Assembly: GCA_949825045.1 (NCBI GenBank)
Contig: OX463827.1
Location: 7,462,501 to 7,526,500, forward strand
Source of the DNA: Argyresthia goedartella
Taxonomy: Eukaryota; Arthropoda; Insecta; Lepidoptera; Argyresthiidae
DNA length: 64,000 nt
Direction: 5' to 3'
A program made the translations under genes and the position numbers. Of this stretch, positions 54,391-64,000 are shown one piece after another (position 1 is the first letter of the stretch; the number at the start of each line of letters is the position of its first letter). The notes under the pieces were generated by a model. The model was not told the origin of the DNA, searched no databases, and saw nothing but the letters and a program-made list of their open reading frames with translations.

Positions 54391-55611
54391 ACAGTCTCCC
54401 TATGCCCTGCCAACCTAGGTTTAGCCGCAACTAAACTCCTGTCTAGCCTAGTCTAAAATCCTAGTGTTATACCATGTCCATTATCGACACCACTCGAAAA
54501 TGGTTGAGTTTGATTTGAATCTGCTTGTATGTTTAATGACTGTGTGTGTGGGAATTTCAAAACTCGCTACTCGAAAGGAATGAGGAGAGGATTAGCCCGC
54601 GAATATCCTAAGAGCCAATCCAGGAACCCTATGGTGAAGGAAAAAGGAATTTAGGGTCGCTCCAAGCCCAGACTCAGACTCAGATCAGTTACCTACAAGT
54701 TCTTATCTAACGACCCAAGGATAGTTTTGGAATTTGGGGTAGGTTGATATAAAGGATAGGAACCGAGGTATATCTCGGCGCTTCAGACACTCACGAAAAT
54801 CCACTGAAACTCGCAATCACAATTCGTCCAGTTCTGACGCGTAACACGGCAGACCAAAACTGTTTAGAACTGCTGAAGGCGACTGTCACAGTAGCTTAAC
54901 GCCGAGACTGAATGACCTCCCTTCCCCCGAAATCGTATTTATAGTCCCCACATGTCTGAAAATAAATAGCGTCCTTTGCGAACACGCTCTGCCCAAGCGA
55001 AGCTTCTTATCACTAACTACACAGGGTCTAATTTCAACCATGCCATGCAGATCCGCCGTTCTACAAATTGTGTGTACGCATATTCACTATGATCAACCGT
55101 AGGTTATCACTCAAGTCATTCGGTATGGCCGATACACAAAATCTGTTGATCGCTGACCGTAAAAGCTTGTTGTGATTAATTTAAGCCTTCCCGACCGCTA
55201 GCGCGCTAGACAAAGATGACTAGAATGATATTCAGACTCGTGATGTCAAACTCGCCATATCATACCAACCAAACGCAATTGTATATTTGCAGTCAACATA
55301 ATAGCTTTCTCCGTATCGTTCCATAATAACCTTCCATTATTTAGTTATTCATAATTTATTCAGCGCGCAGCCAAATCGGCTCTGATCCCAACACATCTCG
55401 CAGGAATGCGACAAAAAAAACTGACCTGAACTCTGTTCCTGGAACCATCCCACGCGCTGGGCACATTGTTTTTTGCTATCTTACCCTGAGCTACTCAAAA
55501 CCCCAAACGTTATATGAACCGATTCTCGTATTCAAAACAGCGCGGCGATGGGCTAGCCCTCTGTCACGCAAAATGAAGTATCAAATGTACTGACTCTCGT
55601 GTACCATTACA
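54391..55611 (-). repeat. LTR-A2 3' LTR, 1221 bp, outer end missing
   Basis: Matches the inner 1.2 kb of the 2188-bp LTR (junction at ACAGTCTCCCTATG, equal to 33,809 onward in LTR-A1). About 970 bp of the LTR's outer end are missing. On the minus strand TATAAATA (near 54,940) and TCAGTC (near 54,905) are kept while the bases between differ. Confidence 0.88.
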
Positions 55612-56001
55612 GCCCCCTCCCAGACCTTGAGACACTCTTTATCTCAGTTAAACATGGCGCAAGGATCTCATTACCACTATGCTACCCATGCTTTGTCCAT
55701 ATCTACTCTATATGTACGGACATCTCAAATCATGTACACAGACCGATGAATCTGTCAATTATGTATATAATATTTACATAAATCGATTGAGCACTCTCCT
55801 GTCTTATCTTATTTATCTATCTAACTATACAACCTCGCTTACCCGCAACTTATCCTAATTCGTATTACTATATATATACAATTTTTTTTGTTTTTTTTTT
55901 TTATATTTTTCCTTTCTAAACCATGCAAGATCCTTAAATCTACAAAGTATTTACTCAAATTTACAGCCTACAGCTTAATTATATAACTTTTATACACTAT
56001 C

Positions 56002-56750
56002 TTATTTATCTACGCCCTTATTCTTCCTCACATAATACCTGGCTATATTTATAGTATCGAAGTTACCCATTATCTCATTTGAAACCGGATCTACTAAAGT
56101 ATAACAGTTCGGATATACCACTGCCGAAATAACATAAGGCCCTTTATACAACAATGAAAATTTCCGCATGATTTTATGTTCTTTATTTGAACGCACAAAA
56201 GTCTTAAGTTTCACATAATCACCTATACGATAGACTTCTAACTTACGCCGTTTGTCTGCCTGTCGCTTACGTCGTTCACTAGAACTTTTAGAGTTTTCTA
56301 TCGCTACATTCCGCACCTGTTCCGTATCTCGCACACTATGACCTAATAACCATTCATCGCCTAATTCCTTGTCAATAGTTAACGGTTCCCGCCTACCAAA
56401 CGCTAACTCATTAGGCGCAAAGCCTGTGCTTGTGTGTTCGATATTATTAAAGCAATTTTGAATGTCCGGTAAAACGTCGACCCAACTACGATTACTTCCG
56501 CCGCAATAAGTTCTAATTAGTCGACCTAGCTCGCGATTCACTCTTTCTACGCTATTAGAATTTGGACAATACACCGACGTATGAGTGACCCGAATCCCTA
56601 GCTGTTTGAGACCAAATTCCCAAACTTTCGATATGAACTGTGGTCCTGAGTCCGTAATTATAGTTTCGATAGGTATTTCCCTATGAAATCTCTTTGTACA
56701 AGCGAGCACGCTCCTACCTATAGCTTTTCGCATTGGATACAATTTTATCA
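56002..56750 (-). pseudogene. pol: LTR-A2 integrase, C-terminal part
   Basis: Open from the LINE K junction (KLYPMRKAIGRSVLACTKRF) through ETIITDSGPQFISKVWEFGL and SNSVERVNRELGRLI (second catalytic Asp and the Glu) to the stop at 56,002. Residue for residue close to LTR-A1, with Trp where LTR-A1 has its TAG stop. The C-terminal region YRIGDYVKLKTFV, LYKGPYVISAVVY is the SH3-like DNA-binding end. Confidence 0.9.
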
Positions 56751-56751
56751 T

Positions 56752-57054
56752 TACACAACTTTACATAAAGACGGCTTCCTAAGTAATACCGCAGCATATA
56801 ACAAGGCCCACAAGGGTACGAAGCTGAACACATCCCATCTCCAGCTTCTCGGTCCTGCTCAACACGTATATATCAATGAATCCCTAACGCAACAAGGAAG
56901 GAAACTAGCGTACCTCGCCCGACAGGCCGCCAAAGCGAACAACTATCACTCCACCTGGACGTATCTGGGTATCACATACCTGAAGAAAACCGAAGATTCG
57001 CCGGCGGTTCGCATTGTCAATGAGAGAGACTTAGATAAGTTAAACACGAAATGA
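56752..57054 (+). pseudogene. LINE K ORF1, C-terminal fragment
   Basis: Reads HLQLLGPAQHVYINESLTQQ, GRKLAYLARQAAKANNYH and STWTYLGITYLKKTEDS, then VRIVNERDLDKL before the stop at 57,054. The helix (LTQQGRKLAYLARQAAK) followed by a W-x-x-x-G-x-I/T-Y-x-x-K stretch is the usual C-terminal pattern of insect LINE ORF1 proteins, thought to bind RNA. The N-terminus (coiled coil or zinc finger) is lost by 5' truncation. A 460-bp spacer leads to ORF2. Confidence 0.65.
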
Positions 57055-57513
57055 CTAGCAAATTTTAAAGCTCCTTTTAATTCTTACTCTTCCATTTATA
57101 TTGTCTCTGTAATTATTGCTTCGATACATTGTATCCCCTACCCTATCCCAGATAACTTGAACTACTCAACACCCACCACCCCCATTCTCACGACAACTAT
57201 TCATGACACTACACCACTTGCACATAGACATACAAAAACAGAAACATATATTTACACACATACACATCTACGAACACATACAATACACACATATACACTA
57301 CAATACACATATCCTACACTTTCCTCATATTTAAACATTCCTCACCCGAAAATTGCTCAGATATCTCGTTCACCTATTATACCATGCTTTTACTCACGCT
57401 TTCACACCTTTCACATAAGCTCTCTCATACCCTTTCATACATTGTCTACGTGATAAAACCTGTCAAACTTACATCTGATCGAAATTCACCTGGTTTAACT
57501 TATAACACTCACA

Positions 57514-58860
57514 ATGCTTGACTCAAATGATATAATTAAAGACCTGGATAATTTTACTATCTGTCATTCGTCAACATGTGATATAGAAGATTGCCCGAAC
57601 ATAATATCTAAGCCGGTACATACTATTAAAATATTACATCAGAATATTCGTAGCGTCAATAAAAACTTTCCTAGTCTCCTAGAAAGATCTAACACTGACT
57701 GGGACTTTATTATTCTCACAGAATGTTGGCTACAAAATAATCCAAGCATTCCTTCAATAGATGGTTACAGCTATATTAAAACTAATAGAAATAAAACTCA
57801 AAATGAAGGTGTAATTATATTTTATAAAAATAACTCAACTTTATCTATATCCATTTCCGAACCCAACCTAAGTGATGCTAACGTTCTAACCATAAAAATC
57901 GACTCCAGTACTCTTCTGCTGGCAATTTATAGACCACCTGGATATAAAAATGTCAATCCTTTTTTCGAATCACTAAATGACCTCCTCAGTAGCTCCAACG
58001 TTTCCAACACTATACTTATAGGCGACATTAATATAGACATTTTGGATCACAACACCGACATTAATTCACCAACCTACCTTAACCTACTAGCTTCGCATAG
58101 CATTTTACCAGCTCACTTATTACCTACTCATGGTAAAACATGTCTAGATCATGTAATGGTCAAAACCAAACTTCCTGCTTCCTGTTATGTTGCCCAAACA
58201 TCGGTCACAGATCATGACTCGTTAATATTTATACTAGAGCGAGAATTAAATAATATGAAACCATTATCTACAGTCACAAAGATAGATTACGAAGGGCTAG
58301 ACAAGGACATGGAAAGTCTAAACTTCGATTCGCTCTATGATAACTCCGACCCTAACGTTGCCGCAACACTACTTATCTCTAAATTATCTAGCAAAATTAA
58401 ATCAAATACTAAAACTATCTCAGTCCCTAACCGAAAGCGCATAACAAAGCCCTGGATTACACTCGGATTACTTCGTTGCATGAGAAACCGGGATAATCTT
58501 CATAAAAAAAACAAAAAGAACCCAAACAATGACGTTATCTCTACCACGTACAAACGGTACAGAAATTTCTGCAACGAGCTAATAAAAAAGGTAAAGAATG
58601 AATATGAGAAAAAATTGGTACAAAATGCATCCAAAACCAGCAATAAAATGCTTTGGGATACTATAAAACGGATTGCCCACTCTAATTCGAAACTTAACCC
58701 TGCATCAGAGCTCATATCTCCTTCAGAACCTATTGCCTCAGTTAATAAAATAAACAACTTTTTTGCGTCTATTGGAAAAAACCTAGCAGATAAAATCTCT
58801 CCTCCATTATCCAAAGTCGAATCACACCCAAATGTACTTCTCCTTTTTCTTTCGCTCTAA
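57514..58860 (+). pseudogene. LINE K ORF2 part 1: APE-type endonuclease, all motifs intact
   Basis: Starts MLDSNDIIKDLDNFTICHSS at ATG 57,514, the first Met of the open frame. Catalytic landmarks, all present: ILHQNIRSVNKN (Asn), ILTECWLQNN (Glu), LAIYRPPGYKN, LIGDINIDILD (Asp/Asn), KTCLDHVMVKT and SVTDHDSLIF (Asp-His). A linker with KPWITLGLLRCMRNRDNLH and INNFFASIGKNLADKI leads toward RT. The frame breaks at 58,860 because of an indel near 58,840. The nuclease nicks DNA to expose a primer. Confidence 0.88.
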
Positions 58861-60436
58861 CACCAACTGATGAGGTAGAAGTACGAAAATGCATCCTTAA
58901 CTTAAAAAAAACAATACTATAGGTCGCGATAACATCTCCGGAGAGTTCCTAAAACGTTTTCAATCTATCCTAATCAAACCAATAACATTCCTAGTCAACC
59001 TAATCTTCTCTACTGGTATCTTTCCAACTGCTTTCAAGCTCGCTGAAGTGATTCCAATCTATAAAAGTGGTGACAGAGACAGTGTCAATAATTACAGACC
59101 TATCTCAATACTTTCAACGCTATCTAAAATAGTCGAAAAACTCCTAAACAAACGCCTCGTTAGTTACCTAGAATCTAAACACCTTATTTCTAGCTCATAG
59201 TTCGGATTTAGATCCGGTGTTTCTACTAAAGAGGCAGTCCACGAGTTGACTGAACACATAGTTTCAAAATTGGACAGCAAAAAGAAAGTTATTGCAATAT
59301 TCCTTGATCTTGCTAAAGCGTTTGATAGTGTCTCTGTCCCACTGCTACTGGATAAGCTTGAGAGCATTGGTGTCCGCGACACGCAACTCAATCTGTTTAA
59401 TGACTATCTAACTAATAGGAAGCAGAGGGTAAGAGTTGGTGACTTCACTAGCGATGACTTGCCAATAACATACGGAGTCCCTCAAGGCAGCGTCCTAGGT
59501 CCAACTCTATTTCTTATATTTATTAATGACCTCTGTGATTCACGACTAGTAAATGGCAAACTTATTACCTTTGCAGACGACACAGCGCTGATATTCCATG
59601 GGGATACTTGGGAGGAGGCGTTTGGTTTTGCTCAATTAGGTTTCGATGAAGTGTATTCCTGGCTAAGAAACAACCGTCTTTCCCTTAATGTGGACAAAAC
59701 TAAATTTATGCCATTCTCACTTAGAAGTATACCATCTGGAATCTTTGATAACTATTCAATTAGAGCTCATTCTTGCTACTCAACCTTCCCCTGTTCTTGC
59801 AGCCACTTAAGCCTATCATTAAATATCAAATACTTGGGTGTAATAATTGATAATACCCTTCGTTTCAATCTACATCTCGATCTTATATCTTCCAGGACTC
59901 GCAAACTCATATACATTTTTAAGAACCTTCGGCATGTTGCTGACAAAAATATCATCAAAATGGTATATATAGCGTTGTGTCAGTCAATTATATCCTACTG
60001 TATCACTGTTTGGGGGGGAACAAATAAAACAAATCTATTAAAACTCGAAAGAGCCCAACGCTCAGTTCTTAAGGTAAGTCTGTCCCTACCATTCCTATTT
60101 CCCACACAACAACTCTATCCATTGGCTGATGTTCTGTCCGTCAGACAACTATTTATTCTGAACACCATACTGAAGCAACACTCATTAATAAGCTACGATC
60201 CAGCACTCTTTGCCTCCAAACGACGCAATTACAAGGTCTGTAATTCGCGCACCACTTGGTCTACCGACTTCTCTCATAGATTTTTTGGCTTTTTAGGAGA
60301 GTATCTCTACAATAGGATAAATAAAAAAATTGAAATATACTCTCTTACAAAATACGAATGTAAAAGAGTACTAACAGCGTGGCTAAAAGCACTAAGCTAT
60401 GAGGACACTGAAAGTCTTCTGTCAATCATCTCCTGA
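58861..60436 (+). pseudogene. LINE K ORF2 part 2: reverse transcriptase
   Basis: Frame changes at about 58,840 and within a run of eight A (about 58,904-58,911), then GRDNISGEFLKRF, AEVIPIYKSGDRDSVNNYRP and a TAG in S-S-S-stop-F-G-F-R near 59,198. From 59,246 the frame is open to the end (396 aa): IFLDLAKAFDSVSV (motif A), YGVPQGSVLGPTLFLIF (motif B), ITFADDTALIFHG (motif C, both Asp), NRLSLNVDKTKFM, IKYLGVIID, and a C-terminus RVLTAWLKALSYEDT. All polymerase motifs are intact. Only three small lesions separate this from a full ORF. Confidence 0.9.
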
Positions 60437-60459
60437 TGATCTCCCACTGTCCTTCCACA

Positions 60460-60493
60460 CACCCTCACACACACCCACACACCCACATACCTA

Positions 60494-60534
<41 letters not shown>

Positions 60535-60580
60535 CCCACACACACACACCCCACACACACCTCACTTACACACACTTCCA
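60460..60580 (+). repeat. AC-dinucleotide microsatellite in LINE K 3' region
   Basis: CACACACA runs with interspersed CCC, starting about 30 bp after the RT stop. ORFs across it are artefacts of the repeat. Confidence 0.9.
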
Positions 60581-60839
60581 ATCTCTGACACTCCACACCA
60601 TTACACTCTCTTACCTCTCTGATAATTAAATTGCACCTACCTTGGGTACCTTGATTACTCCGGTTCAGCGTCGGGAGAGGCTGGTAATCTGTCAAACAGG
60701 ACCTCCTAGTACGGATACCAGTCTCTCACATAGATAAGACAAAACGCATAGCACCTAAGTTAAACAATGTTACACCATATAAAACTATGTGAGAGAACAA
60801 AATAAACTTTTTTGTATTTGTATTGTATTTGTATTATCA

Positions 60840-62345
60840 CCTTACTGTACACGTCTTGAATCACATATATATATTGATATCCGAATTTACCTACGGGCAA
60901 TGGCCCATAAAGGTCCGAGAAAACTTTCTCACCCAACCTTTCCGCCAACACCGATGTACAAGGACCAACGGTATTGTTAGTACTTGGTTTGACCTTTTGA
61001 CATATGTCACAACTTCTTATCACCGTGATAATCACCCTACTCATATGAAGAAAATAATATCTAAGTGCTAATATTTAATATCTGCCGTAGTGACCTATTT
61101 CTTCATGTATGTGTAAAATTAGTTCCTCCTGTAGTGATTTCGGAATTACTAACAACTGTACGTTCCGCTTCGGCACGTAAAAATATAAAGTATCACCTAC
61201 TAGCTTGTAATTATCAAACCCTATCGTTTCCGTATCTACCACCCTACGTCTGATACAACCGCTAATTTGATTTAACCGCTCATCTTCGCTTTGTAATCTC
61301 GCAATGTCCCGTAAACTCGAAATAACACTTGCGGTATTCGATGCCTGAAACCAGAATATTCCCGGCTGAACATTTATACTGTCAATCATACCTCCAGGTC
61401 CCGTTATTTGCCTGCTTAGCGTGTCGGCAATTTGATTATCAGTCCCTCGCACAAATTCTATGTCGTAATCGAATTGCTCTAAAAACATAACCCACCTAGT
61501 TACGCGTGCCCCCAACAAAGTCCACGACTTAATGAACGTCAAACTTTTATGATCAGTTCTAATAATAACTTTTTCTCCCCGCAAATATATCTCAAATCGC
61601 TTTAAAGTGTATATAACTGCATACATTTCCTGTTCGCTGACAGACCATCTAGTTTGAGCTCCCTTAAATGCCTGCGAACAAAACCCTATAATTCGTTCCT
61701 GGCCCAAATCATCTAATTGATAAACATAGCCCCCAATTCCTATAGCGCTGGCGTCACATTGAACATAATACGTTTTTCCCGCCAATGGCTGACTCAATAT
61801 TATACTTTCTGAGAATTGGTTTTTTATCTCGTCAAAAGCACTCTGCACCTGCGCACTCCAGACGAACTTGACTCCAGACCATAATAAATTGTATAAGGGC
61901 TGTGTTAACGTTCCAAATTTTTTTATGAACCTCCGAAAGAAATTTATGAACCCCAAAAACGCCCTCAATTGCCTGACAGTTCTGGGTGACGGATATAATT
62001 TAAGTGTTTCAATTTTGTCCGGGTCCATTTGCAAACCTCGTTTAGACAAAATATGCCCCAATAACTTGACTTTTATTTGTGCGAACTCGCATTTTTTTAG
62101 TTTGCATGTGAAGCCCGCGTCTTTCAATTTACTCAGAATCGTGTCCACTTGAGACAAATGCTGATCGAAGTCACCCTCAGTTAAAATCGCCAAATCGTCA
62201 ACAAAATTTAAACAATATGACCTAACCTCTGGCCCTAAAATTAAGTCCATCGCCCTCGAAAATGAACCCACACTGGTTTTCAACCCCTGAGGTAAAACGT
62301 TGTAAACATAACTTCTGCCTTGATATACAAAACCCGTGTATCGTT
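60840..62345 (-). pseudogene. pol: LTR-A2 RT (from motif B), RNase H and integrase N-terminus
   Basis: 62,283-61,075 (402 aa) runs MKTSVGSFSRAMDLILGPEV, NFVDDLAILTEGD, GFINFFRRFIKKFG, YYVQCDASAIGIGGYV, RTDHKSLTFIKS and DTLSRQITG to IHEEIGHYGRY. A short deletion near 61,060 shifts the frame. 61,044-60,840 then reads SCDICQKVKPSTNNTVG and FSDLYGPLPVGKFGYQYIYV (first catalytic Asp) up to the LINE K junction. Together with 56,002-56,750 this was one integrase before the insertion. Confidence 0.9.
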
Positions 62346-63440
62346 TAGATTCGTCTGATAATGTTTAATTGTCGTGCATCTAGCAATATACGGACCTCCC
62401 CTGACTTCTTTAGTGCACAAGTCAATGGACTGCTGAAATCCGTAGATTGCCTGCTAATAATACCTATCTGTTCCATTTCCTTCAAACGTTTTGTTACTTT
62501 ATCGCGATATGCGAACGGTATGGGATAGCTTCGTTTTACGAAAGGCGTTTCATCTCTCATTTTTATCTCATGTATATATTTATTTGTCCGACCTACCCTA
62601 TCGCTAAACAACTCTGCATGTTTATTTAACACCGACAATAACTTTGTTTTGTGTTCAACAGGTATTGATGAATTATTCACATATTCCTCTATCATATTTC
62701 TACTGGTATCTTGGTTCTGCAATTCCATTGTACAACAGCAAGAATCCTGATTAGAACCAGTACCTAATGGTATTTCACACATCCACCCGGCGCTTCGTAT
62801 AATTAGCCTCTTATTACCCTCACACATTAAACTGGCTCGCGTCTGTTGTATAAAATCAAACCCCAAAATTAAATCTTTAGGCACCCTTGTTAATACTAGC
62901 ATTGGAGTATCGATAACGCATTCACCTATTGTTAATGGTAACGTAACTAACTTATCAACCTTTTCCTTACTGACCCCAAATGCACCTGTGATTCTCAAAC
63001 TTGGAATCGGTATTTCCGTCGGTTTTCCCAATTGCCTGCACACTTCATCGTACACTCTCCGACTAATTACACTGATTTCGCTGCCCGAATCAATCAAATT
63101 CCTTACAACAATATTCCCAATACGCACATCTATCTCAGGTAATGTCAAGGTACTACATAAATCGCGCCCACACTCAGTCGAATCGTCGTCTCTGAATATC
63201 GTATGTAAACGTCTGTCATCGCGGCCTATACAATTCAATCTCAATTTTTCATCTAAACACACGGCATATCTATGCGCTTTATGCGCTAATAATTGAATAA
63301 ATTCATTCACACCCACGTTAGAATCCAAATTACACAAATCATACAGTCTATGCTTTTTTTCAATTTGATCGGCTGTCCATCCAAAACGTAATAAATCTGA
63401 GCAAAAAAATATCTGAGCGCGAACGACCCGCGTGAGTCCA
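62345..63440 (-). pseudogene. pol: LTR-A2 protease and RT N-terminus
   Basis: 63,337-62,345 (330 aa) holds VVRNLIDSGSEISVISRRVY (protease D-S-G) and RILLDARQLN (RT). It then runs into a premature stop because about 116 bp are missing compared with LTR-A1 (30,359-30,474), including motif A with its catalytic Asp. A duplication-like insertion of about 14 bp near 63,395-63,410 also breaks the frame just after the gag-pol junction. This copy therefore cannot make active RT. Confidence 0.9.
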
Positions 63441-64000
63441 CTAGTTTTTTGAATTCTGATTTATCGCATTATTCCTGTCACTTGAACTTTGCCCTGCCTC
63501 TGTATTATCTGAACCATCATTGCCCCTTTGGAACCCTATTGCCTTGAAACTAGCCTGAGGCTGTCTACCTCTACTGCGAAAAGAGCCGCGAGCGCGCGTC
63601 CTAAATTCGTTTCGCGCCTTTGTTCCCGCGTTATAATTATTCATACGACTCACCGCGTTATATTGCATCGTATTTACTCGCATAGCTCGATATTGCCCAC
63701 GAATGTAGCTATTCCGCCTTACACGTCGTTCGTATTCATTGTCCCCGAACTCTGCAACGCAATTAATTCCCCATCGACATTCCGTTCTAAATGCCGAAGG
63801 AACTCGACCGCATCTCGTATAGTCATTGGTTCCTTTCTAGCAAAAAACGCTACCTGAATATCGCGCGGCAACTGTCTGAAAATCGTGTTGATTTTCTCCG
63901 TATCAGTAAACGGTATCGTAAGCTCATATATGCTATTCAATTGAGAGTCAAAGAATTCTTCCATACTTTGACCTTTCTTGGAATCGAACTTCGCAGTTAG
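63441..64000 (-). pseudogene. gag: LTR-A2 gag, C-terminal part (continues past the window)
   Basis: Two frames: 64,000-63,719 (MEEFFDSQLNSIYELTIPFT, PMTIRDAVEFLRHLERNVDG) and 63,683-63,441 (MRVNTMQYNAVSRMNNY, RARGSFRSRGRQPQASF). They are joined by a one-base-type indel near 63,720 relative to LTR-A1. The slippery A AAA AAC before TAG is kept. The N-terminus lies outside the window. Confidence 0.88.

Larger units (their letters stand above)
56751..60833 (+). mobile_element. LINE K, nearly complete non-LTR retrotransposon inside LTR-A2
   Basis: A plus-strand LINE, opposite to its host, with exact TTATCA duplications at 56,745-56,750 and 60,834-60,839. LTR-A1 shows the empty site (aatttttttaccttactg). 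It contains the C-terminal end of ORF1, ORF2 endonuclease and reverse transcriptase, an AC-rich 3' region, AATAAA at 60,801-60,806 and a (TTTGTA)n-like tail (60,811-60,833). It is 5'-truncated within ORF1. Few lesions (two frame changes, one stop) indicate a fairly recent insertion. Confidence 0.93.
54391..64000 (-). mobile_element. LTR-A2: second copy of the long-LTR Ty3/Gypsy element, truncated, interrupted by LINE K
   Basis: Minus-strand copy of LTR-A1. It has a partial 3' LTR (54,391-55,611), the tract GGGAGGGGGC (55,621-55,612), integrase, LINE K (56,751-60,833), the rest of integrase, RNase H, RT, protease and gag out to the right edge. Relative to LTR-A1 it carries a deletion of about 116 bp in RT (near 62,365), an insertion of about 14 bp near 63,395-63,410, a small deletion near 61,060 and a gag frameshift near 63,720. 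It lacks the two premature stops of LTR-A1. Divergence is clearly greater than between the LTR-A1 LTRs. Confidence 0.92.

Noticed and set aside
60399..60695. His/Thr- and Cys/Val-rich ORFs
   Set aside because: Translations of the AC microsatellite in the LINE K 3' region.

Overview
The window is about 64 kb of AT-rich, intron-poor insect DNA made almost entirely of transposable elements. I find no convincing host gene. A moth or butterfly (Lepidoptera) is the best guess. The main support is recall of lepidopteran genomes: tRNA-derived SINEs headed by a GACGACCCGAATGG-type sequence (42.7 and 45.0 kb), and a dispersed element running from GGGTTCCxTACCC plus GTCCGTCC repeats to a CGCGAGTCCGACTCGC end (39.9 and 43.2 kb).

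Layout. 1-2.54 kb: LINE A (minus), ORF1 (coiled coil plus SGNH-hydrolase-like domain) and the start of ORF2. 2.6-4.7 kb: a CR1-type scrap, AT repeats and a SINE. 4.7-8.9 kb: LINE B (minus), nearly complete but decayed, with the same ORF1 plan. 9.2-11.4 kb: LINE C (minus), split by the 3' end of a CR1-type LINE (D1). 11.4-13.6 kb: non-coding, with a 58-codon ORF and a long hairpin. 13.6-16.7 kb: LINE D2 followed directly by LINE E (plus). 18.9-22.9 kb: LINE F (RNase H end with 3' tandem repeats), a SINE, LINE G (zinc finger joined to a restriction-like-endonuclease C-terminus with the reverse transcriptase missing) and LINE H. 23.6-35.4 kb: a Copia element on the minus strand, split by a 9.5-kb Ty3/Gypsy element (LTR-A1) with 2188-bp LTRs. 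35.4-45.3 kb: non-coding, with fold-back repeats and SINEs. 45.3-46.9 kb: a Tc1 transposon with an intact DD34E transposase. 47.4-49.05 kb: LINE scraps I and J. 49.37-54.30 kb: a young Ty3/Gypsy element (LTR-B) with 392-bp LTRs and AATT target duplications. 54.39-64.0 kb: a second copy of the long-LTR element (LTR-A2, minus), interrupted inside integrase by LINE K (56,751-60,833, plus) with TTATCA duplications. LTR-A2 runs off the right edge.

The elements form a readable stratigraphy: Copia before LTR-A1, LTR-A2 before LINE K, LINE C before D1. The youngest and most complete items are the Tc1 transposon, LTR-B and LTR-A1. The two LTR-A copies let each other's lesions be read. LTR-A1 carries two premature stops that are sense codons in LTR-A2; LTR-A2 carries a deletion of about 116 bp that removes reverse-transcriptase motif A, plus frameshifts. 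The LTR-A family shows a TATA plus TCAGT core promoter in its LTR and a canonical A AAA AAC slippery site just before the gag stop.

All calls come from reading translations and comparing copies by eye. Element boundaries marked approximate are estimates, and clade names for LINEs are family-level guesses.
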